From Desmodesmus armatus (Eukaryota > Chlorophyta > Chlorophyceae > Sphaeropleales > Scenedesmaceae), in the NCBI GenBank assembly GCA_007449985.2, contig VIIQ02000143.1, positions 1 to 64,000 on the forward strand: a stretch of 64,000 nt of DNA, read 5' to 3'. The notes under the pieces are model-generated. The model did not search any database and was not told the DNA's origin. It saw only the letters and a list, made by a program, of their open reading frames with translations. Each line of letters opens with the position of its first letter. Position 1 is the first letter of the stretch. Shown in pieces: positions 18,775 to 29,900 of the stretch. Made by a program: the position numbers and the translations under genes.

Positions 18775-21652
18775 TCAGTAGCAGTGCCTGTCGTGAGGAG
18801 AGCACTGCACACAGCAAAGGCAGCACAGCAAACACCGGCGGTTGGTTGGCACAACAAACAACAGGGCCGCTTTTGCTAGCATGTGCAAACTTTGCGTTGA
18901 GCAGCTTGACACTGCATCACAATCATACTCTAGCAGGTCCAGTGGCCCAGAAGGTTATGCCATCTATTCTTGGAGGTGCCACCTTCTCTGAGCCTCAGAG
19001 GCTGTTCGGAACAGCCTGACTGCTTATCACACACGTGTTTGGCCAGCCAGTGGGATTACGCCCCCCCCCCCCTGGTAAAACCAAAAATAATACACGTTGC
19101 AGAGCCTCTCATGGCATCGCTGTATGGCAATCGCGACTCTGTTAGCGGCAGTGCGCTCTCAGAGCGCCTGGGCCAGGCAAGCCTGTTGGCCACGCGCTTG
19201 GGGGACAACATGTCAATGACATGCGGTACATGACAACTGCTCGAATGTATCATTGTCCCCGATGTAGCATTGTCCCCACAGTGCTACATACCTTCTTGTG
19301 CTCCTTGACAGGCTTGTGCTCCTTCACATGCTTGTGCTCCTTCACAGGCTTGTAGTCCTTAGCAGGCTTGTGCTCAGGCTTGACATAGGGTTTGTGCTCA
19401 GGCTTGACATAGGGCTTGTGCTCGGGCTTCACATAGGGCTTGTGCTCCGGCTTGACGTAGGGCTTGTGCTCAGGTGTGTAGTGCTCAGTCTTGGCTGCAA
19501 AGGGACAGGTAGGCAGATGCACGGCAGAAAAGGGCGCAGGGTGTGCTGGGATGCCCTTTTTGGTGGCAGCAGCCTTGGGACAGTTTTTTGTTATAGTACG
19601 CGTGAATCAGCTGCCAGTCATAAGTGATGCTACTGCCCACCAGTGGTACTACCACGGTGGTCTACAGTTGTGCCATGCAGCCGACTGGCGCTATGGCTGG
19701 CCAGTGACGTCACTGCAGTCGACTGCAGCTGTAGTTACTACTACTACTACTGCTACTTTACTGGATCAGGGCCTCGCCTGATCGCCCTTTCAGGAGCCAA
19801 ACAAGGCTCATAGGGCATAAGCACTCCTCAAAGGACTCGCATGAGAGAAAAACAACAGCACCAGAATGCGCCTCAGAGGTCATCCAACAACTCATCCGGA
19901 AACATATCCGCTGCACCAGCTTGAGCTGCTTCAATGATCTCCTCTTCTTCAGAGGCAACGACACCAGCAGGCTCGGCCACAAGTTCTGGCGGTGGGTGCT
20001 GCCACCGACGCTGTGAGCACTCATACATAAAACCAGCCACTAAGTGCTGCTCTTGAGACATGAACTGCCGAAGTTACAAAGCCGCTAGAAAGCAGCTCAA
20101 ACAGACTATGTGCTGTGCACAATAAGCACGGCACTGGCGCTGGCAGCTCAGCCGCTGAGCGGCTCAGCTTGCCAACCTTGTGCATTTCATCAAGCAGTGC
20201 CATGCTGTGCCAATCCTCCACTACCCTGTCTACTCCAACGGCTTGGCAGGAGGAAATGGGGGAATCACAGAGCTGACATGCACGCAGCACACTCCCTGCA
20301 CCAACAAAGCATTCTCACATGAGAGCAGCGTGCGGCCCTTGCAGTGCTTGTCGTGAGGATGGCACTGCAGATAGAAAAGGCAGCACAGCACACAGCTGGC
20401 CCGCACACTGTTGTGGCACAACATGATTCAGGGCTGCTACAGCCAGCTTACACCAAGAGTCAACACTGCATTCCGATCATCAAGTGGTGTGCCCGAGGTG
20501 AAGAGAACATCCTGACTGCGCATCACACACGATGCAGTGGCAGCACTGCATAGTTACGGCCATTCTGATCATGAGATCGGAGCAGCCTGGCAATCTGCTG
20601 GACATGCTTTTCAAAAGGCGGCAGCACTTATGGGCAACAGAGCTGATTGATTGAAAGGCATCGTTGTCTCCAGATAATCTTTGCCACAGTGCTGCATACC
20701 TTCTTGTGCTCCTTCACAGGCTTGGGTTCCTTGATGGGGTAGGGCTTGGGGGTGTAGGGTTCCTTGATGGGGTAGTCCTTGACAGGCTTGGGGTTTTTGA
20801 TGGGGTAGGGCTTAGGGGTGTAGGGTTCCTTCACAGGGTAGTCCTTGACAGGCTTGGGGTCCTTGTTGGGGTAGGGCTTAGGGGTGTAGTGCTTGGGCTC
20901 GGGCGTGTAGTGCTCGGTCTTGGCTGCAAGGGGGCAGGCAGGAAGATGCACTTGCCAGTCAGAAAGGGTGTGCTGGGACGTCAAGGGGAATTTGTAGCTG
21001 CCTCACGTCACTGAACATATCCTAGTTGTTGTTGCGGATGCTGCCGCCCACTACTAGTCCGACTGCTGACTCTGCACGGCACTGCACTGTGCCGTACATC
21101 CAGTGACTTTTCGCTCAAGCAGACCTTGCGCTCTGCAAAACCAGCATGGCCGCTGCGTGCAAACATCTTGCCAACCTGACGCACTCCAACCGTTGGTACA
21201 CCATCATATAGTAGTTTAGATTGTGCTGCCGTGTCTTTCGAGCCACAAGCCATTGCTATATTTGCTGTACCAATCTCCACCACCCTATCTTCTCCTGCAG
21301 GTCGAATCGGGGACCAACGCGGAGCTGACACATGGCAGCTGAGTGCATGCATGCACTCAGCACAATTTCTGCACGACAAAAGCATGCTTACATGAAAGCA
21401 GCTGGCGGCCATCCATCGAGGTTGCCTCAGTCTCCAGGCTGCGTGGCAGAAAGCAGAGGCAGCGAGCAGCAAACGTCAGTGCGTTTGCGCACCCTGAAGA
21501 CACCTGAAGACAAGAGGCGATCACAGTGTATGGGCAGGTAGTATAATTGCAGCAGGCTCGCAAGCAACTTACGCGTTGCCAACAGGCTCAGCGATAGCCA
21601 CAGCCAGCAGAGCCAGCATCGCCAGCGCGACGAGTATAGTGGAGCGCTCCAT
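18775..21652 (-). CDS. fused secreted Lys/Pro/His-repeat protein (members 3+4, 209 aa)
   Basis: Exons 21652-21573 (signal peptide), 21438-21392 (LETEATSMDGRQLLS), 20923-20700 (three ~22-residue YTPKPYP repeats), 20364-20319, 19494-19292 (PEHKPYVK repeats) and 18804-18775 (CSPHDRHCY, stop) join in phase. The fourth exon is chimeric: its start (CHPHDKHC) matches the family's terminal exon and its end (GRTLLS plus donor) matches the family's exon 2. It therefore has a phase-0 acceptor and a phase-1 donor, and joins two repeat exons into one long frame. If its donor is not used, translation would stop at 20230. The protein is probably extracellular. No exon 1 or promoter was seen for the left half. 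Confidence 0.65.
19873..20061 (-). other. 62-codon open stretch in an intron, unidentified
   Basis: Starting at an ATG (20061) and ending with an acidic tail (PDELLDDL), this stretch lies inside the intron between the chimeric exon and the second repeat exon. Its composition looks coding, but I recognise no family. It may be the end of a captured gene or transposon fragment. Confidence 0.25.
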
Positions 21653-21715
21653 GATGCGAGCCATTGCGAAAGGATGAGAGAAGGCGATGGTGTAGGAACA
21701 GAGAGAGGCAGAAGC

Positions 21716-21754
21716 TTATGTATACCTCGATGCCACGACCAACAGTTGGTCGTG
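21716..21754 (-). promoter_or_regulatory. promoter module of the fused gene
   Basis: A TATA-like TATACATAA (21724-21716) is followed upstream, after nine bases, by a 21-bp perfect inverted repeat (21734-21754; CACGACCAAC, A, GTTGGTCGTG). Further half-sites of the CCGACCAAC type lie near 21788 and 21835. The order and spacing match those of the other two family promoters. Confidence 0.68.
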
Positions 21755-23914
21755 CTGCTTATCATGGCAAAATCGAGGTACGAGGGCCGACCAACATCGG
21801 TACGTCCTAGGCCGAGGTTATGGTGCCACCACGTTGACCAACAGCGTGCAGCGTTTCTGTCGGTTTGCAAGGAAGCTTTACAGCCCTGGACTGAATCGAT
21901 GATTTCGAGCCTCAGGTCCCTCCGTATCCATGTACACCAGGGTAGATTCCAATCCCCACGCCTTCGCCCTGGTGCACATGGCAGGCTTAAAGTAACAGTG
22001 CTGTCACAGTAGACAACTGCTTGATGACTCTGTGGCAGCAGATGATGGCGTGTGGGAAGGCTTTCAGACCGTCTGGAAAGGCCTTGGTGCTGATTGCTTG
22101 TGAGCTCCGCCACTGGGACTCCCGGAGTTCATGATGAACGGCCCAGGTTGATAGCCAAGCACCACGCAGACGGCTTTCCTTGCAAAACAATCCTTCCCCA
22201 GATTAGTAGTACCACTGGCCCATGTACACAGTGTCACCACAAGTGGCCATGTCCTGCGCATGCCATGCACATGCCTGGCAGGCATGTCCTGGCCTAGAAG
22301 GGCCGTGACATGCGCACATCATACGAGCAGTCACACGACTGGCCTATGCTGTTTTGATTTGCATCCACGGCTAGGCTGGATATCATGACACATTATGTGT
22401 CGTGCCGAATTAAATGTCGTTTGACCTGTCACTGACGTATAGTATAGTGCCACTGATCAATATGCATGGTGTGCACGCCACAGCCTGTTTTTGTCATATC
22501 TCCATATGTGGGCCTCCTCATGCCATATAGAGGCCGGGAATTTATGGTTGTCCTTGCAAGTGTCAATTGCGTTTGCTGCAAACTGTGACTGCCAGTGAGG
22601 CTGGGCACCGTGCGGCACTGTGACAGTCCCACAGTGGCTACACCAATGCCATCCTCCAGTGGAGGACGCCGTACTGTCACCCCATCTTGTTGAATACACC
22701 ACATGATTGTAATGCAATCTGTCTGAGAGTCGATGCTGCTGCTGTGAGCTAGCCGTGCATGCATGCATTTGTGGGTCACCTGCCTGCAGCCGTGCAAGCT
22801 CACACAATGAGCGACCACAGCCCAGCAGTCTGCCTCACCATACTTGTGCAGCGCTGGGAAACTCCGCAGAGCATTCTCTCACTAGTGGGACTGGTGGAGG
22901 TGCCCGCCTAGTATGTTGACGTTACACAGATATAGTCTGATGGCTTGTCAAAGGCTTTGAGGCTTAGTGCCACATGGACATGTGTAGTACAGCACCATGG
23001 GCTGTCAGGGGCCCTGTCACAGGCCGGATTTGGGGTTAGGATTTAGGGTTTATTGTGGGTTGGGGTCTCAGCACTCAAACCTACCCCCACACAGTGTGCG
23101 CGCGCTGCCAGGGGCCCTGTGCAGTTGCGCGACTGTGGCTGACAGCTAGTATGTGCTGCCCAGGCGTTTGCTCCGACGCCTGTTTGGCTGATGGTGAGGC
23201 TGTGGTTGGGTGGAGGCATGCTGCGTATGTCCTGTCACGTATCAGGTCACTGCTTGTTCTGTGCCTTCCCAATGCAACCTGTATGTGTGGTTTTGGGGGC
23301 CGTGCGGGGCTTTGGCCTCGGAACTCGCAAACCAACTGGTGCTAGGCAAAGTCTGCAGCAGTGGGGCAGCATCAAGGTTGAAATATTGGGTTGCATTGTA
23401 TGAAATTGTGCATTTGCAGGGTCTGTAGTCAACGATGCAGTCAACACTGTTCAACAGCTGGTCAACCAAGGGGTCAACGGCTGTTTCGTGTTTGAATTGA
23501 TGTACATGAACTTCAGCAAACCATCAGCGCATCACTTGCGCACGTCATTTGCGTTGGAACTCACACCTCCTTTCCTTCGCCTTCGCCCCTCGGAGATAAA
23601 CGAGCTTGCAAGCTAGATCACTTCCTGTTGCTGTTGTGCAAGTCAGACTTTCACAGGCGCTCACGATCATATTCCGTTTGGTTAATTCAGTTCGTTGATT
23701 GGTTTCATACCTTGATCATCAGCAAGGCTAGGAAGGCCGGATAAACAGCAGCAGCAGCAGCCCCTATGGGTTACTGCTGTCTGCAATACCCCAGCACCAA
23801 CTGTTGTGTACAGTGCTGAGGCCCAATCGCACAGCATATCATGCTCCGTACGTAGCAGCAGCCTCTTAGCAGCAAGCAGCATCAGCAGCTGCACAGGCCG
23901 TGTGCATCGCAGCC
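21755..23914. other. intergenic region
   Basis: No gene recognised. A short degenerate telomere-like stretch (GGGTTAGGATTTAGGGTTT) occurs at about 23034-23052. The 3' end contains the upstream region of the CPSF100 gene; no clear TATA box was found there. Confidence 0.5.
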
Positions 23915-26900
23915 ATGACAGTAGCCCTGCAGCTTACCCCGCTGTATGGAGCGGATGGAGGGGCGTTATGCTGCCTGCTGCAAGTCGGACCAGTCAACAT
24001 ACTGTTGGACTGCGGTTGGAACGAGCAGTTTGACCTGCAGCTGCTGGAGCCGCTGCTCAAGTAAGTATGCATGCAGCTGAGCTCCTGTTGTGTCAAGGCA
24101 AATCCTGGTGCTGTCTGTTAGCTGCCATAGCCCTACCAGGGCTAGTAGCGCTTCTGATACACTGTGCCTGTGGTGCGTGTTGCTGCTGACTGTGTCAGCC
24201 CACAGCTGGGCAGAGGCAGCGGTTGTGCAGCAGTCAGCGATGATCTGAAGCCCGCATGGCAGCAGCTAGACTGATCGCACTCTGACTACATGTTGAGACT
24301 GCTTGCTTGTCAGCAGATTGATTTGAGCCACAAAGCAGCACATGCTAGCACAGCAGGACCCTTCAAAGCACGTCTTTCTTGCATTCTGGGGTGGTTCCCA
24401 TCTTTGGACTTGGCTGCCCCCCCCCCTCTTCGCACCTGTTCACCTCGCTTCTCACACACCAGGGTGGTACCGAAACTTGACGTGGTGTTGCTGTCTCAGC
24501 CACACACGTACCCAGTTACTTCCCCTTGCTGCTTTTGACTGCCACAGGGTTGTTCCAAAGCTTGACTTGGTGCTGCTATCTCAGCCTGACCTACGGCATT
24601 TGGGGGCTCTGCCCTACTTGGTTGGCAGGGCCAGCACCAAGCTGACCGCGCCTGTGTATGCAGCGGCCCCTATTGCGAGGCTGGGGCACATCTTCTACCA
24701 TGACTGCTTCACAAGCCAGTGGGTGAGCCTTGTGTGTTAGGGAGAGGGGGTCTTTGGAGGGGGGTGTGGGGGGGGGGGGTGAGGGTGGCGCTGATTGTTT
24801 GAGGGGTTTCCAATACAGAGCATGCTGTGAAACCCGGGGGGGGGGGGGGGCAGCAGTGTACCTGTCTGGCAGGGCCAACAGCAAGCTGCCAGCGCGTGTG
24901 TATGCAGCAGCGCCTATCGCCAGGCTGGGGCACATCTTCTACCACGACTGCTTTACAAGCCAGTGGGTGAGCCTTATGTGTGTAAGATATGGGGGGTCCT
25001 TAGGGGGCGGGGCAAGGGCGGCGCTGGTTGGTTGAGGGGCATTTGCATTACACAGCATGAGTCTACAAGGGGGGGGGTGCAGCATGTGCACCTGTATGCC
25101 AGGGCCAGCAACAAGCTTGCAGCGCCTGTGTATGCAGCAGCCCCTAGCGCCAGGCTGGGGCATATATCTACCACGACTTGCAGATGACAAATAACTTGCA
25201 GATGCCACCTTCACAAATTTTTCCTGCTGCTCTGATCCTGACGTCATTCCCTTGTCTGCGCCACCCTTACCCCCCCCCTCTCCCTTTGCATGCAGTATGT
25301 TTTTGAGTTTGCCACCTTTTCTGCGGCTGACATAGATGCCGCCTTCAAGGCTGTGGCTGCTTACACCAAGCCTCTAGCTAGCACCTTGTGAAGTCCCTTC
25401 ACTGCCCCGTCAATCTCATTGCATGCAGTCTGTGTCTGAGTTTGGCACCTTTTCTGCGGACGACATTGATGCCGCATTCAAGGCTGTGAAGGGCTTGAAG
25501 CACCACCAGCTACTGGAGTTGGAGCTGTCAGGACTACGCTTCCGCCTGGTGAGTTTCAACACATCCACTTTCTTATGGCCCTTTTGGAGCTGGTGGTAAA
25601 GCAGGCGCAGGTTGGATTCCAGCACCTTCACTTCTCAGGATGTTATCTCGGCACAGACTTTCTCACCTGGGACCAGCCTCCTACCTTGCCTTTGCCCCTT
25701 TCAGAAACATGCACGTTCACGCGCATCGTAGTAGCACCACCACCTGTCGGAGCTCGCAGGACTGTGCTTCCGCCTTGTGAGTTTTGAAAACGTCCACAGT
25801 CGGACTTCAGCACATCTGCAACCAAGTACTGTTTTGCAGCACGAAAATGTACCTGGGGCTAGCCTCCCGCCTTGCCACCCCACTCTCACACACATGCACG
25901 CTCACGCCTCTCCATAGCACCATCAGATACTGGCTGGCTGTTTGCGGGCTAAGCTGCAGCCCCCTACGCCACCACCACCACATACACACACATGTGTGAA
26001 ATGTGTGACCATTCACCCACCCAAACTCGGTCAGAGGTGGAGCCTCTTCTCAACAAAGGCCCTACATATGTCACCAGGGGTGCAGTGGCTGAAGAATTTG
26101 GAGCTGACCTGACCTGATCTGACATACACTCGGCACAATGCAGACATTGGCTGCACTCATGTCATGTGTGTTGCTGTCTGTTGTGTGAGTACAGGTGGGC
26201 TACCCTGCTGGACACATGATCGGCGGCACGGTGTGGGCGATAGAGACGGGAGGGGAGGTGCTGGTGTACGGGCCTGACACCAACCACATGAAGGAGAGGT
26301 GAGCGAATGTGTTGCAATTTCATCTGGCGGGTTTTGATGGGGCTGGCATGTACCTTGCCTCATGTCAGCGGAGAAGGTGCATGTGAAGTTGCACAACAGC
26401 AGTCCCGCACGGTTAGTCAAACAGTGTTTGCAAACATCCCAGGGTGTTGCATGTGGGGTGTTCATCAGCATAGTTAATTAAATAAAATACAACATATACA
26501 AGATTATGTACAATATCATATACAATAGTGGTGCCGGCATGGAGAGCGGTGCTGGGTGCTCCCGTCAAGTGATCAGGACGTTGCTGGCAGGTAGGCGTTG
26601 CTGACCCATGCTGTGTTTTTTTTTTTGAAACGTAACACATCAAGCTCTTCCCCAGCAGAACTGTTCTGCGCCACAGACAGCAACAGCTCTCAAGGCAAGG
26701 TTATGTGTTTGTGACTGTGTGTTTTTTTGTGTATGCAGGCACCTCAGAGGGGGTCAGCTGTCCGGTGTGCCTGTGCGGCCAGCCCTGCTTGTGTCGGGAC
26801 CAGGAGTGAGCAGCAGCACAAAAGGGGGGCCCCTCTCCCGAGCAGCACGGGACCAAGCACTGCTGACTGCGTTGCGGGAGGTAAGTTGCGCCCGGTGTGG

Positions 26901-29900
26901 GCGCACAGCTTGGATACGCCACCACCTGAAATCCTGACACATCTTCTGCTGTTACGCACAGAGTGATCTGCATCGCCTCAGCAGGAACAAGCTCAGTACT
27001 CAGCTAATCACCTGCAATAAGTTGATAAAAAGTGTGTGCACGCACTGAACCACACACTTCAGTGATGACGTTGTTACATGCTGTGCTGACAGGCGGTGCC
27101 AAAAGTGCCTGACAGCGAACAAAATAATGCTAAGTGACTACAAGACTCCAGGAAACTCCCTCCCAGACTGACAAGCCAATGGATGCTGCCACTTGGCTGG
27201 TTGTTTGTCGCAGGTGTTTGCACGTGGTGGCAATGTGCTGCTGCCCGTCGACTCATCTGGTCGCATGTTGGAGGTGCTGCTGGTGCTGGACCAGCTGTGG
27301 CAACAACACAAGTGCGGGTGGGGGTGGGGAGGGGGGGGGGGTGGGGGTTGGGGGTGGATGGGGGGGGGGGCTGGAGGCTCTTACTGCTGTTCTGTTGTGA
27401 GAGCCATACTGCCAGCACACATGAGAGCATGACAGCTGCTTATCGGGTCGCATGTTGGAGGTGCTGCTGGTGTTGGACCAGCTGTGGCAACAGCACAAGT
27501 GCGTGTGGGGGTGGAAGGGGGTGGGGAGTGGGGGTGGGGGGGGGGGGCGGGGGCGCTTTTACTGCTGTTCTTCGCTGACAGCAATACTGCAAGCACACAT
27601 CAGGGCGTGGCAGCTGCCCAGAGGAGTTGCTGGGGGTGAATGCAGTGCCTTCAACTGGTGGATGTATGTGAGCTGTGTGCAAGCTGGTGTACCGCAGTGC
27701 CAAGCATGGTAGCTGCTTTTGATAGCACTGCGAGTGGCGCCTCGTACCATGTTTTTTGTACGTACAATGTATACATGTGTGTGTTGTGTGCAGGCTGGTG
27801 TACCACAGTTTCAAGTCACCACCTGCTTATGACAGCACTGCTAGTAGCGCCTCGTACCATGTTGGAGTGTACATGTGTGTGCTGTGTGCAGGCTGGTGTA
27901 CCACCTGTGACGCTGTCCTATGCACCTTGGTTGATCTGTGCTTTGAGGTTTGCCCTTTGCAGAAGGGACCTACTGGAAAAGTGTGTATTGATGCTGTGTG
28001 CTGTGTGCTGTGTGCTGTGTGCTGTGTGCTGTGTGCTGTGTGCTGTGTGCTGTGTGCAGGCTTGTGTACCACCTTGGTCTGCTGAGCTTTGTTGCTGACA
28101 GTGCTGTGCGTGCTGCTGCTGGCTGCCTGGAGTGGATGAGTGGGGAGCTGCAGCGCGAGTTCAATGCCAACAACATCAACCCACTGGCATGCAGGTAGGG
28201 GTTGGCGAAGGGGGTGGGGGTGGGTGTGTGTGTGGGGGGGGGGGGTAATGGGGGCGCAGTGGGGTTGGGATAAGGGGACTGGGATAAGGGTGGGGGTGGG
28301 GGCGGGGACGGGGGCAGTGGTGGCGGCGTGGGTGATGGGGGGGGGGGTGTTGCGGTGAGTCAGTGGTATGAGGTTTGACTCAGTCTTGCACTGCGACAAG
28401 TGTGTTGGCGACAACACATGTGCCTCCCTTCTGCCTTTCACACTTGCCACTGCGCGGGCATGTGCGTCGCTGCCACATCCTTGCCGACGTTGCTCAACAA
28501 GGTTCAACATCAGCCCATCTTGCCGAAAATTATGTGCTTCAGTCCTGCACTTTGGCCCTTACAACAAACATGCCCCCTCCTCCTGTCACCTCTCTCTGTG
28601 CAGGCATGTGCGTCGCTGCCACAACCTTGCTGATGTTGCCCGTTTGGGTGAGGGAAGCAAGGTGGTGTTGGCCACTGGCCTGAGCTTGGAGGGGGGCCTG
28701 TCGAGGGATTTGCTGGTCAAGTGGGGCGCCGACAGCCGCAATGCTGTCATATTCACACAGCAGCCTCCGGTGAGTGATGCTTGGTTTTATGGGTGCATTC
28801 GGGTTTTAGTTTTTTTCTCCTGGTTTCTTGTTCCTTGGTGGACTGTAAGTATCCGCGCGCGTGTGTGTGGGGGGGGGGGGGGGGATGCGGAAGGGGGGGG
28901 GGCGTGTAAGGCAAAGCGAGGGCGGGGGGGGGGGGGGGGCAGCAAGGTGGTGTTAGCCACTGGCCTGAGCTTGGAGGGGGGCTTGTCAAGGGATCTGCTG
29001 GTCAAGTGGGGCGCCGACAGCCGCAATGCTGTCATATTCACACAACAGCCTCCGGTGGGTACTGCTTGGTTATCTGTTGCTGTCCGCGTATGTAGGGTAG
29101 GCAATGGTGCTATTTTGTGAGTAGTGCTTGGGAGTCTGGGTGTGGAGTGGACGCAGTGATGCTAGTTTTTTGTGGCAAGCAGGAGAGTGCTTGCTGTGGG
29201 GGAAAGCTTGCGGGTGCAAAGAATGAGTGTGAGGGCAGCAAGGTGGTGGTGGTCATTGGCCCTAGCCTCTGGAGGGGGCCTGTCAAGAGACCTTTTGGTC
29301 ATGTGGGGGCTGATTCACACAGGAGCCTCCGGTGAGTAGTGCTTGTTTATCTGTTCCTTCTGGGTGTTTTGAAGGGAAGGCACTGGTGCTACATTGTTTG
29401 GGTGCTTGTCTTTTGAGGGGGGGGGGCAAGGAAGGTGAGTGTGAGGGCAGCAAGGTTGTGTTGGCCACTGGCCTGAGCCTCGAGGGAGGCCTGTCCAGGG
29501 ATCTGCTGGTCAAGTGGGGTGCCGACAGCTGCAATGCTGTCATGTTTACACAGCAACCTCCGGCAGTTGGCAACAGGATGTGAGATGTTCACTGTGATTT
29601 CAAGTTGGCCTGTTGGGCCCAAGAAGCTGGGCTGACAGGTGTCAGGACAATGTAAACGCCTTGCGCAGTAATCCTGCCCTGCACAGCTGTACATTGTGTG
29701 CAGTTGCGTCTGCACTGCTGTAGCCTGACTCACTGCATGCGAAGCATCTGCAACCCACTTAATATCCACCGCTCTTGCATGTTGCTGAATATGTGTGTGC
29801 TGCAGGCTGGCAGCCTTGGCGCGCAGCTGTTGGCGTCTGGTGCGGCCAGACCCCTCATGTTCAACCTGACGATGGGACGCAGGGAGGCACTCACAGGTAG

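Noticed and set aside
24858..24966. Second exon 2 copy as a regular alternative exon of CPSF2
   Set aside because: It repeats residues already encoded in exon 2 and lacks the first third. No phase-compatible acceptor was found, so it is listed as a duplication only.
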